A DNA stretch of 64,000 bases, taken from assembly GCA_033032175.1 (NCBI GenBank), contig CM065318.1:3410001-3474000 (forward strand), given 5' to 3'. A program made the translations under genes and the position numbers. Positions 9,780-19,985 of this stretch are shown here, piece by piece. Position 1 is the stretch's first letter. Each line of letters starts with the position of its first letter. The notes beneath the pieces were generated by a model. The model worked only from the letters and a program-made list of their open reading frames with translations, ran no database searches and was not told the DNA's origin. Source of the DNA: Saturnia japonica (Eukaryota > Arthropoda > Insecta > Lepidoptera > Saturniidae).

Positions 9780-10399
9780 CGCTGTACACCGCTCTGAATC
9801 ACAGCTGTCTCGAGCAGGTCGCACACCTGACGTCGACGAGACGCCCCCCGCGCACGCTGTCACACCCTCCCTCCCTCCGGCACGAACGACGCAGTCATCA
9901 GCTGTTAATGTGCCGCCCCCCGCGACCCGCCGGCCTTTCCCCTTCGTTTGTGTAATTTGAGGAGCTTAGGTATAAACGGATGCTTAGATTATAATAAACA
10001 CACTTTTATAAAAAATTAGGAGTTATAAAATATTTAGTAATTAGTCATATTCGATTCATGTTTCACTTTGAATTCATTGATAACTAGTACGAATACATAT
10101 TTTAATACTTAAAGTTATTCGATTCACGAAAAAATTACTTCAATTAAGGTATAGTTAACAAGCCGTCATACAATTATCGATTTTATTTGTGGCAGACCGA
10201 CTACATACAGTACAAAAATGTCAAGTTTTAATAATATATCGCACATTATACCCGGCAAATTAATAATTTATTGTTATGTGTCGATCTGGGGCGCGCATCC
10301 CCGGGGGCAGGATCGAGTCAGGGGGTGTCGTCCGGGGGGAGCCAGCTAGTGGGGGGGGCCGAGTTTCGTCAGTCCGTGGCGAGCGGCCGAGCGAACGCC
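9780..10399 (+). promoter_or_regulatory. CpG-rich promoter-like region and 5' leader of the ZSWIM gene
   Basis: 9780-9950 and 10280-10400 are strongly GC- and CpG-rich against an AT-rich background. The first block contains CAGCTG and CACCTG E-boxes and a GACGTC palindrome. The two blocks are separated by about 300 bp of AT-rich sequence. No convincing TATA box was found. An ATG at 10276 lies upstream of the main start in another frame and stays open across it (to 10620), a possible upstream ORF if transcribed. Confidence 0.5.
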
Positions 10400-10697
10400 A
10401 TGTCCGCGTGCGCGCCGCGCGCGTGCTGTCGGCCGCGCGCCCCGCCGACATTGCTCGACATCACAGCGAAGATAGTGGCCGCCGCGATTCCCTTCCAGCG
10501 TATCGAAGAACGCTACGAGCGTATCCCGGAACCGGTGCAGCGGCGCGTCGTGTACTGGTCGTTCCCGCGGGACGAACGGGACATATGCATGTACTCATCC
10601 CTGGCGCGAGCGCCGCCTGACGACCACAGGAACATCGCCTTCTGCCGCGGGCTGAAACTGCTTGAAGCCGGGTGCGTGGAGAACGTGCTGCAAGTCG
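10400..10697 (+). CDS. ZSWIM4/5/6-like: First coding exon of a ZSWIM4/5/6-type zinc-finger SWIM protein
   Basis: 99 codons plus one base, then a consensus donor GTGAGT (10698-10703), splitting a Gly codon. The start is the first in-frame ATG with G at -3. The product begins MSACAPRACCRP and continues with LLDITAKIVAAAIPFQRIEERYERIPEPVQRR (about residues 18-49), then SFPRDERDICMYSS and ending at LLEAGCVENVLQV. These match the conserved N-terminus of vertebrate ZSWIM5/6, where the next exon begins FHLSG. The long low-complexity stretch of the mammalian proteins is short here. ZSWIM4/5/6 proteins are cullin-associated or nuclear proteins with a SWIM zinc finger encoded further downstream; no SWIM residues fall in this exon. 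Ortholog choice among 4, 5 and 6 is uncertain. Confidence 0.93.
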
Positions 10698-10703
10698 GTG
10701 AGT

Positions 10704-11984
10704 GCCGCGCCTGCGCTTGTTTACTAATATGCGCCTCGCCCACCCGCGCCGTATAAATAAAAACCTCAACGTGTGCGATCGATAGCTTGCTCCTCTCGAG
10801 AATTATTCATGCGTCGCCTCGTAAAAGTATCAGAAGATTAGGGCCCGTTGAGGCCGGTGATCACTTCGGACGACCTCCACCTATCTACCTGCGTCATGAA
10901 TTCACTATTATCTACTCACTATTGACGACGAACCGGTACATGCTTTTTTACGTTTGATTCATTTATCATTCATAACTTATATCGCAAGCGACGGTACTTA
11001 TAAGTCTTATATTTTAACATATACTTCTGGTTTATCATAACTAAACCTTACACATATCTCAGTGGTCGTGATTAACACAAAATGATTAGTATGCGTAAAA
11101 CGAGTTCCGCGTCCATTGGCGTCACGTATAGATAGATGTAACAAAAAGCAAACAATGACGATATCATTTTCCTGCAAAATCATCTGATTCGATCAATCGA
11201 AAGCCTAATTAAGGTCATCTTTTGAGTGAACGCAGATGTAGCGTGAAATTCGGTTGGGATTTACATAACTGGATGTCCCGTTACATAGAGAATTACACAA
11301 CCGGATTCTTTTGGTGTGAGAGCACGGAGTGGCGGACTGGCGACATCAATCCGCGCTGGTAAGGCATATGACTAGCGGGCTGGCACTTGGCAGCTCTAAA
11401 TAACGGACGCGAATAAACAATTATTAATTGACTGCTTTTCATATTTATAGGGTCGGGTCTGGTTTGCATCATTCGTGGGAGGACTAGTGCTATTCATTTG
11501 TGGTTATTTGTATTAATACAGCCGGTTTATTTCGTTTAACTAATATAAGAAACATCTAGTAAAGTCGTATTCCAAGATTATTCTGTTTAGGAATTTGGGA
11601 TCTTTGAAATGATTATAATAAAATTATTCATATTTTAGAAAATATTATGGGAGTTTTTAGCTCTTTTGGGTGTTATATATATTTTATATTTATTTTGTGT
11701 TGTTTGACCTAATATTGTGTAATATAGGTGGTATTTTGCATAATAAAGCCTGATTATTTATTGTGCAATCTGTGCACATAAGTGAAGCCCCAAAAAATCT
11801 CCCTGGAATGTTCTAACACGTAAGCCACAATTTTGTTAGTATACTGAAATCATCGCAAACACTATAATTCATCAGAATTATCACTCGATAATGGCAGTAG
11901 TGTTCTTCGTTCTTCAATAAAGAAGTCTAGTTGCCAACATAGGAAAAGGAAGTAAAACAATATTAAGGATTTTTAGTTGATAAC
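10704..11984. other. Intronic sequence, nothing recognised
   Basis: Unique-looking AT-rich DNA after the ZSWIM donor. No coding frame or repeat could be supported. Confidence 0.4.
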
Positions 11985-12205
11985 ATCACGCCGGTATTCT
12001 AGAAGGGTTAAGCGGAAGTGTACTAACGTACACCCATAGTTCTCCGGGTATGTTATTAGGTCCCATGTAATAGGGGGCGAGCCTATTGCCATTAATTAGG
12101 CACAAAGCCAAACGCCGACATGCTACCGAGAATTTCATAGAAAAACCCAATAACATTTTGCTCAACCTGGGAATCGAAGCCAGGACATCGAGCATAGCAG
12201 TTCAA
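11985..12205 (-). mobile_element. tRNA-derived SINE, copy 1 (head truncated)
   Basis: Matches the SINE family at 42645-42891, 49393-49641 and 61709-61940: CCTGGGAATCGAAGCCAGG (B-box side), AACATTTTGCTC, TGCCATTAATTAGGC and TACACCCATAG in the same order, on the minus strand. The A-box end (high coordinates) is missing. The short open frame across it is a shadow, not a gene. Confidence 0.75.
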
Positions 12206-12544
12206 TTGAATTGTTCTAATTTTATACATTGACTGGTATCAAAACATAAGGATGTGGATATAAAAGCAAGTAATGATAACGTTTCCGATACGAGAGGCGA
12301 GCGATTGAGATAAATTAATGTTCGGTGATACAAGTGATATAAGTTCCCACACTCGTATCAACTGAGTCATACAATCTACGATCAGAGGAACCGCCCACTT
12401 GAAGTAAAAACACTTTGTTAGTTTCTGAGAAAGTTTTTTTTTTATTCGTATCGGCGCAGCACTTGGTGAAGTTCCGAATTATACCACAAGGCAGCGAGGA
12501 TAGGGAAATTATTTAATGGAAAATTATTACAACTCTATCATTTT

Positions 12545-12800
12545 TTTAAATAAGACCCGTTTGGTCTTTAGCGGCTACTGCTATACCCGTAGGCTATAGA
12601 CGATAGTAACAGCAAACGTATCACTAGCGCGTTTCAGACCTTGAACCCCCTTTAGGATCAGACCTTTAGAAATCTTACTCACCGCAGAAACACAACACAA
12701 GGATAATTAGCAGCGGTCTTCTGTAGGGAAGTATTTCACCAATCGGGCTAATGAAGAAAAATCTAAAGAGATTGATACATAATTTTATTTCTGAATTTAT
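12545..12800 (-). mobile_element. LINE/SINE 3'-untranslated tail
   Basis: On the minus strand it holds GGTCTGAAACGCGCTAG, TATAGCCTACGGG and GACCAAACGGGTC, strings I recall from the 3' tails of common lepidopteran non-LTR elements. An upstream GCGGTGAGTAAG looks like a splice donor but lies inside this repeat. No protein coding. Confidence 0.45.
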
Positions 12801-14655
12801 GTATTCTCGTTCTTAATATCGGGTAAACCTCAAAAATATTAATGAAATGTCGAAATTCTTAGTCTTTGTTTTTCCTTAGATACAAAAATACAGTAACGTA
12901 ACTTTTGAATAATTTAGCTATTTTTATAACAACAGTATAATATGAAAATTGCCGATACAAAATCGCCTGAATGACAATAAAATTTTAATAACACTTTATG
13001 ATAAAAATACAGCTATAAAATACTGCATAATGTCATAAAATACATTAAGCAATGTACCTGTGTAAGGTATACGTTGATTTCCTATTGCCAAAGTAAATTT
13101 AGTTACTTTGCACTTAGAGTTTTAGACATCGGTACACTGTATCAAAAATGAGGATCATTGATGATCGTTCATCGTTCACTTCGCTTGCATGATGGATCGA
13201 CCGCATAATCTACATGAGATAGCTACGTTAGAGCAAAGTGAATTACTGCCTCGAGACCTTTCAGCTAAGAAAATCCTAAAATCTTTGAAAATTTGTCACC
13301 AAGCACCTTATAGCTACTATAACTTAGCTTTAACTTTACTTTAACTTTAACTTTTTTCACACTGCGGAAACAAATTATTTTCTCGAAAATAACTTTTTCA
13401 AATTACAATTAATAAATAAATTTTGAATTTGGATTTATATTTTGAAAACAGGTTTTCAATTATTATCGAGCTGAAATTCCTTTTTTTAAAGGTTTTATAT
13501 CGGATTGTCGATATACTACATAACGATATGTAAAGCTTTGTTGTACTTTTACTAAAATAATACTGGTTGTGTGTCCGAATATTATGTTATTTATTTCCAA
13601 GTGACCTAGCTAAGCAACCATATCACCAGTTTCTTGTCACGAGAAAAATAAAAGAAATTTACCAGAATTTTCTGTTAGGTGTAAGAAGCGGTAATCAGTG
13701 TGAGATTTCTGTGAAGGAAAAAATAATTACAAAAACCAATGACGTTTTATAAATAGACGTGTTAAGTAAACTCTTAAATAAAAGCAATTGGAAAACGTTA
13801 CAAATTTTGTTATCAGCATGTTGAAACAAAACAGCTAGGAAATCACAGCGTAAGGCGGAAACTCTGTAGTCAAAAAAGGATAAATGTTTCTTCTCGCTCA
13901 CGCCGGTATCAAAGTCGAAATTGAACTGAGGGCAAAATTGCCCACCGTTCAGGATTGCATGTAAAAGCGGCAAAACATCATTGATACGGACATAGTTTAG
14001 CATAACCCTCTAGTTGAAAAGCTGCTACCGTACATCTATCTGTATGTTCTGGTTGTCTAGCTCATGGATTCAGGAACGAATTCCCTTTCCTTGGTTTAGT
14101 GTTATACCATTTTCGATCTTATTGCTACAATAAATAAGGTATAATTTTCGTCAAATGCTAGGTTAGAAAATGATACATAATTAATATGCATTTATAACAT
14201 GTAGGTATGTAAAGATAAAAGCACGAATGTACAGTTTATGTTTAATAAAATATGATATTTACAAAGTTGCAATAATCGAACGTGCCTTTTGAGTTTCGTT
14301 TGCGGCGACAGGCACAGTGGAATATCACGTTATGGAAAAACAGAATGCTGGGCTGGCAACATCGATGGATCGAGTCGCTGAACGAGAATCGTCAGTTAAA
14401 TACATGAATAAAAGAACACGTCGCTCCCTGAAAGTACATGCTAATGATCCGCCTGGCAACACCGATTCTTTTTTTAATTTATCAAATTAGTGTGGCGGAA
14501 GACGTGTCTGCGAAAGTTCTACTTTTTGGTACTTATTAATTTTCAAATTATCACTAAAATGTCGATAAAAATTATTTTGTTTAAATAACATTTGAATTAT
14601 TAAAAAAACATTTAATACTGTTTGGTTCTTGTAAAATACCACAGGTCATATAATA
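12801..14655. other. AT-rich sequence, nothing recognised
   Basis: Only short, low-complexity open frames. A TAACTTTACTTTAACTTTAAC run near 13325-13350 is a small imperfect simple repeat. Confidence 0.4.
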
Positions 14656-14659
14656 CTAC

Positions 14660-15857
14660 TTTGTCAAAAAGTACCGGGAAAAGATCAATAATACACAAAA
14701 TGTTTGTTATTCATCCAAATTTATTTTATCGCCTTCAAAGTATGCTCCTTTAGAAACGATACACTCACGCCAACGAATAATCTAATCATCAAAACAATTT
14801 TTAAACGCTTTTTTTTTTAATTGAGTTTAGTTCTCGTCGCGAATTCTATCGAATGAAATCAGGTGTCACGAAGTAGTAATTTGAGTTTAGGAAAACAAAA
14901 AGTCGGTTGGAGCCATATCTGGTGAATAAGGTGGTTGGTTGCTCGATGGTGTTTGTTGAGTTTTTGGTCAAAAATTCGTTCACAATAATGGCCTTGTGCG
15001 AAGGCGTCGTCAAAATTGCTCTCTTAAACGCCGCATAACGCTCAAATAATATACTTTATTTACCGTTTGGCCTTCCGGTAACAGTTCCGAGTGCACAACA
15101 CCGCGATAGTCAAAGAAAACAGTCAACATGACTGACTTTTGATCGACTTTGGCGTGGTTTTTTTCAGATACCGTTCAGTTGGAAGGCGCCACTCTGAAGC
15201 TTTTTGACTAATTTGCATGTCAAAAAAGTTGGGTCGGAATTGACTCGTTCTAGCATGTCCTCAGCGACTCTTATGCGATTGAGTTTTTGGAGAAAATTCA
15301 CATCTTTTGGGACTAGCCGAGTGACAACATGTTTCAGACCCAAGTGATTATTTAAAATGGTACGGATCGACTCGTGAGACAGAAAGTTCAGCGGCTATCT
15401 CTCTCAAACTTGAATGAGGATTTTCAGTCACTATTTTCTTCACTTTTACGATGTTAACTTCAGTTGAATACGTTGATGGCCTACCAGGGCGAGGCAAATC
15501 TTTCAGCATATCTCGACCGCTTTTGAAGTCTTTGTACCACTAATAAGCACGTCTTTTTGATAAAGTCGATTCACCGTAAGTAAGCCTTCTGTAACATTTT
15601 CAGTGTCTCTGAACACGAAATTCCATGGGCGATGCAAAATTTAAGACAAACTCTTTGTTCGATGTTTTCTTCCATTAGGAAAATCGCAATACACACTAAA
15701 TATGATCTAAAAACAGCACTGTATTCAATCTAAATGACAGATGCAACTCAAACTTCGTTCCAAAATGAAAAACAGTTGTGCCAATCTAACAAAAAAAAAA
15801 AGAATTAGGAACCATAAACAAATCATCCATTTTCGATACTTTTCAGACTGAATGTAT
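14660..15857 (-). pseudogene. Decayed mariner (DD34D-type) transposon
   Basis: Minus-strand translation gives, with stops and frameshifts, an N-terminus MEENIEQRVCLKFC (ATG near 15673), then WYKDFKSGRDMLKDLPRPGR, LREIAAELSVS and finally PPYSPDMAPTDF, the last catalytic Asp signature of mariners. At least one in-frame stop lies before WYKDF and several lie in the middle, so it is dead. The ends are vague: GTCAAAAAGTACCGGGAAAA at the left and an inverted, diverged CAGTCTGAAAAGTATCGAAA at the right look like worn TIRs. The right edge lies about 10 bp from a Helitron-like copy. Confidence 0.85.
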
Positions 15858-15867
15858 GTAGGGTAAA

Positions 15868-16235
15868 TCTATATATTAAAACGCAAAGTAAAAGCTTTCC
15901 ACCCCTTTTTAAGCGTATTGCGTGCACGGAAGAATGTGGAATTAGGCATGGTTAGAGTTTATATGGAGAAAGAGTGCAGAAAGCTAAAATTTATCTATAA
16001 TATCTGTTACCAATATATTAAATTAAATTAATTAATACTGCGAATTCTACTCCCACGAGCGCCATTGAACTTAGACTCTCTAAAATATTGACATTTTCAC
16101 TCAACGAAAGTAACAGTAAGTGATGTAGATAATACTCATTGTTTAGGTTCATGAATACTGCAAATGTCAAACAGAAAATAGTCTATGAACGATAAAAGGT
16201 CGCTGGACGAATTTCGAGCTTAGGGCGATCGCTAG
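15868..16235 (+). mobile_element. Helitron-like element, GCGATCGCTAG subfamily, copy 1
   Basis: Starts TC after A and ends GGCGATCGCTAG before T. The distal 200 bp (AAAATATTGACATT, TGATGTAGATAATACTC, GGTTCATGAATACTGC, TTTCGAGCTTAGGGCGATC) recur at 39550-39744 and inverted at 52312-52667. No coding capacity. Confidence 0.7.
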
Positions 16236-16515
16236 TAATAATAAATACTTTAAAAAATAGATCATTGAAATCATATGATGTAACTATACAATGTTGATAG
16301 CGCATTCTCCAATCTCCTATGTCACTTCCGTCCTCAAGGTTTAGGTAAATATTGTATTCATTATTTTAGAAGTCAACCTCGAACTTTTCCCCATGTAGTA
16401 CTGAGACACTTTTGCCATGACATTTTCATTAGCCTGAGGACAATAGGTTTGGACTGGACGTGCCTCTGAGGAAACTCTTGTATTATAATCATAGATCGGA
16501 ATAGGTATATTTACA

Positions 16516-16830
16516 TAAACTTCGAGGAAGGAATTAACATAGAGTGGATACTATGTCTCTTTAAAATCCCGGAATGATACAATAATAATAATAATTTCAA
16601 TTGAATATTTGATTTGCTTCAATTTAAAATAAAGCAAATAATTTTAGTATGGATCCCTAAAAACCTAAATAGTATTCTTCGAAATAATACTTTGTTGCAA
16701 ATGTATTTAAACAGCAATAAATATTCTGTAATTTCTTAAATCCTGGGACGAAGACATAATTATTATCATTTTGGTATTTTGAGATAAGTAGTATCCACTC
16801 CATGTTACTTCCTTCTTCAAAGTTTAAGAT
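16516..16830. mobile_element. Fold-back (inverted-repeat) element
   Basis: About 70 bp at 16516-16590 (TAAACTTCGAGGAAGGAA, then AGAGTGGATACTA) reappear inverted at 16757-16830 (TAGTATCCACTCCATGTTA, TTCCTTCTTCAAAGTTTA). The arms are diverged and enclose about 165 bp of AT-rich sequence. This is a MITE-like hairpin; no coding frame and no clear target duplication. Confidence 0.6.
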
Positions 16831-17099
16831 GTTGTATTAAGGAAAGTGAGCGATTCGTAATTAGTAAAATATTTAACAGAAATTAATGTTGAATCTAATG
16901 TCTAATTAATATGTATCTTGTTAAATTTTATTGTTTATTAGATGCTTTTTTTATTCAGAACAGCTAATCTTTACCACAATATTTATTTACATAATTAAAT
17001 ATACTCAATATATAAAATTAACATTGAATAAAATATAAGATAATATAAAATATCAAAAATCCAATTTTTTTATATTTCTTTTCTGGTAACACTGACAAT

Positions 17100-17166
17100 A
17101 TGGCCGCCCTGCGTTTACTTACACGATTGTTATGCAAAAATAAACGAGTACACCCGGCACTGGTCG
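17100..17166 (+). other. Candidate cryptic first exon with mitochondrial-type leader
   Basis: ATG opens a 22-codon stretch MAALRLLTRLLCKNKRVHPA plus LVG, Arg/Leu-rich and lacking acidic residues, like a mitochondrial presequence. It is followed by G|GTAAAT, a fair donor. The DNA after it (to about 17320) is richer in CpG than the surroundings. No protein family is recognised, and the phase does not match the candidate exon at 17467. Could be chance. Confidence 0.25.
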
Positions 17167-17466
17167 GTAAATTTATTTTAATTCAATGTTAATAACTTCA
17201 TATCGATTCTGTTCGTTAGAATTACGATGCAGTTCGAACCGGTTCCGCTGACACAATCGAGATTTCTCGATAAGGGCACGATTTAATCATTCGATACAGA
17301 ACGCTATTCGAAACGGAATTATTATTAACTCTTATAATGTTATTATTAATATTACATCGACACGTTGTATCATTCATAGTCTATGTAGATACAATTTAAA
17401 ATAGGTTACATTTTTTTTATTTTTGTGGCCAGTACTAATTTTATTTTATTATGTTCTAGAATAGAT

Positions 17467-17565
17467 TTTGACTAATCGACTGACGATAAATGAGTTTGCG
17501 GTGGAAGATAACGAAATACGTGTATTGACTAAGAATTGTGACTTTGTGACTGACTGCCAGGTGAG
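17467..17565 (+). other. Candidate internal exon
   Basis: A T-rich tract ends in TTCTAGAATAG; after it one frame stays open for 32-33 codons (ILTNRLTINEFAVEDNEI, then RVLTKNCDFVTDCQ) and ends at CAG|GTGAGT, a consensus donor. The upstream TAG acceptor would put a stop in this frame, so the AATAG acceptor is required. I do not recognise the peptide. It may be an exon of an unknown small gene, a pseudogene piece or chance. Confidence 0.28.
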
Positions 17566-17579
17566 TCGAGCGCTACAAA

Positions 17580-18350
17580 ATGCCTCACCGTAAACAATTC
17601 TTGATGTTAGGCGTATAATAAATAAATTTAAAAAAAAGGTTTTGTAGACACATAAAATTCATAAGCATTTTATTTTTACCCGAATATTATCTCATAACAA
17701 CACATGTATCGTAGAGCGACCGAGCTAAGTTGTAGTTAACACAAAAAAAAAACTTATCTATAAATTTTATTTAGTAAAACATTATCTGAATACAAAATTT
17801 CATCCAAAACGTTAAAGGCGTTTTTATGTAATATATTTTTGTTTAAGAATTTTTTTTTTAATTCTGGAAATAGAGAAAACATACTCGGCAAACTAGATAT
17901 TAGTTTAAGGAATATGCAAAACGTACATAATATATTACATGGACGATCATAATAATATAATCTGCATATATTTCCCAGAAGTTTGGAATGAAGTTTTTGA
18001 CCTGCGGCTGTGATTCATCTTTTGATTTGAGATATGCTGTTGTAACATGTTCCTTTTAGGTTGAAACGTTTGTTTGAAGATGCCGTTTAAAGAATCACGA
18101 TGTGATCATAATCCATTGTGCGGTCAAACCAGTTTTTTTATGTGATGATAATTTCGTAATTTTACCACAATATAACCTATTCTTTTGTGAGATAAACATT
18201 TTTTTATTATTGTGGAAGTTACTGTTTAAATTTGTTTACACCGGACGATTGACAACTCTGAAAACGTGTGTTTTTCACGGTTGACATTGGCGAAACTGCC
18301 TACAACATTAAAAATTGTCTGTCGAAAAGCGTCAATGTTGGGTGGCGCAC
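17580..18350. other. AT-rich sequence, nothing recognised
   Basis: Contains A/T runs only; no repeat relationship or coding frame could be supported. Confidence 0.35.
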
Positions 18351-18379
18351 TATATGGGGCAGAACCGTGCGTAATCAAT

Positions 18380-18525
18380 CATAATCATAATTTATTGCCA
18401 AAACAAAAACAAGTTATAAATTAATATAAATACGTACACAATTTGGCAATGGGACAGACTCAGCTGATGCTATGTGACGCGGACACCACACAGCGCTGGT
18501 TTTCAGCACAATGGTACAATCGTTG
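18380..18525 (-). repeat. LINE 3' tail fragment (CAGCGCTGG family), copy 1
   Basis: The minus strand has GCTGAAAACCAGCGCTGTG followed by an AT-rich tail. Related text occurs at 54555-54780 (+) and 62700-62890 (-). This resembles the 3' UTR of a non-LTR element. Confidence 0.4.
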
Positions 18526-18599
18526 CTATTTTTTTTTTTATTTATAATATACATATTTAAAAAATCCAAAAAAGATACTTTTTCATACAAAAGCATAGT

Positions 18600-19835
18600 T
18601 TACTCAATTTTTTGAATTATAATCATACAGTTTTATGATATTACACTATTATTTCATATTGATGTTAATATTATATATGAAAATAACATATAATAAATGA
18701 CAAACATCCATTAATCCACTACGTAAAATAGAAAAAAATGTAATCAATGCACATACTTCAATTTAAATATCTAAGAGGTAAGCTTCGTCTAACAGTTCCT
18801 TGGAAACAGTGACTAATGGTTTTCTGATACTTGATATGTATGGATCTCATGTAAATAGAAAACCATGAAATACGTCTTCATTCGTTGCGGACCTAGAGCA
18901 CTTTCTAACGTGATATAATCTGATATTTCTGTAATCTTTACTACGAGATTCTTTAGCATCCTCAGATAAATTACCAATAGGTAGAACATCAAAATGTCTA
19001 ATTATACTTTCCCCATGTATTAAGATCTTATGTACAGAAGAAGGCATGTTATACCACATATATTTTGATACGTACAATTGAACAGTAGCAATTTTTCTGG
19101 ATTTACGGCAATACCGGATGTAAAAATCTGATGAATAACATAGAACCTTTTAATGAGATCCTCATCAACTCCTGTAATTTCTCAAAAAAAGTCGAGCTGT
19201 ATTGCCGTCATTGCTGTTTCCACTTCCATGCCGGGGTTTATAAACGTGCAATCTCAATCGGCTTCGAAATAGACTTTCTGCAAGTTTCTTCTTGTCTTCT
19301 TTACTTTTTGTATCTTCCGGAGTTCTCGCACTCCTCGATTTTGTCCCGTGGTCAATGAAAAATTCGCATAATATTCGTTGAGGCACAACTAATTTACCCA
19401 TTTTGTTGTATAAGTACTTCGCAGATATTGTTTTTACCGAAGATTATGAAGACTGTATGTCGAAGCACAATAAACTACTGGTAAATAACAATGTAAATCA
19501 ATAACTTTTATAGTTAAATTCCGTGAGAAGGATATTGTTATCAGCCATATTTATCACGTTCCTAACTAAAATCTATGAAGGTGGTTAGTAGTACTCATAC
19601 GATGTGCATAACAACTTTAACCATCATTTCCTCCCTTTTCCTTCACCTAGCTCAGTAGAAAAGTACATAAATTACATGAGAATTATTTAATTCACAATGA
19701 TAACAAATATTAATCACATCAAAGCGATTGATAATAATATGATTAATACATTACCCAGTATTCTCACCTTACCTAAATTTAGTTATTAATAGACAATATT
19801 ATTTAACAATAAAAATATGCCAAAAATAATCTTCC
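18600..19835. other. AT-rich sequence, nothing recognised
   Basis: Open frames at 18847-19401 on both strands overlap each other and show no family resemblance; they are treated as chance. Confidence 0.35.
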
Positions 19836-19985
19836 CTCGGCCTTGTGCAGTCTACTGCTGGATGTAGGCCTCCCCAAGTGTGCGCCACATATCCCGGTCC
19901 TTCACTTTCCTCGTCCAGCCACTTCCGGCTACCTTACGTAAGTCGTCGGTCCATCAGGTTGGGGCACCCTACACCACGTTTATCG
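19836..19985 (-). mobile_element. RTE-type LINE C-terminal remnant
   Basis: The plus strand reads CTTGTGCAGTCTACTGCTGG, then TAGGCCTCCCCAAGTG and CGTCGGTCCATCAGGTTGGG, the antisense of the C-terminal coding end of a very common insect LINE (sense side would encode a Trp-Ile-rich end near the stop). Frames are broken. Assignment rests on recalled consensus. Confidence 0.55.

Noticed and set aside
10260..10769. Several long open frames on both strands over the ZSWIM exon
   Set aside because: They are by-products of GC-rich sequence; only the + frame from 10400 has conserved residues and a matching splice donor.
11986..12195. 69-codon minus-strand frame
   Set aside because: It is a shadow frame across SINE copy 1.
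12670..12700. Minus-strand GCGGTGAGTAAG as a splice donor
   Set aside because: It lies inside a LINE/SINE 3' tail repeat and no coding exon precedes it.
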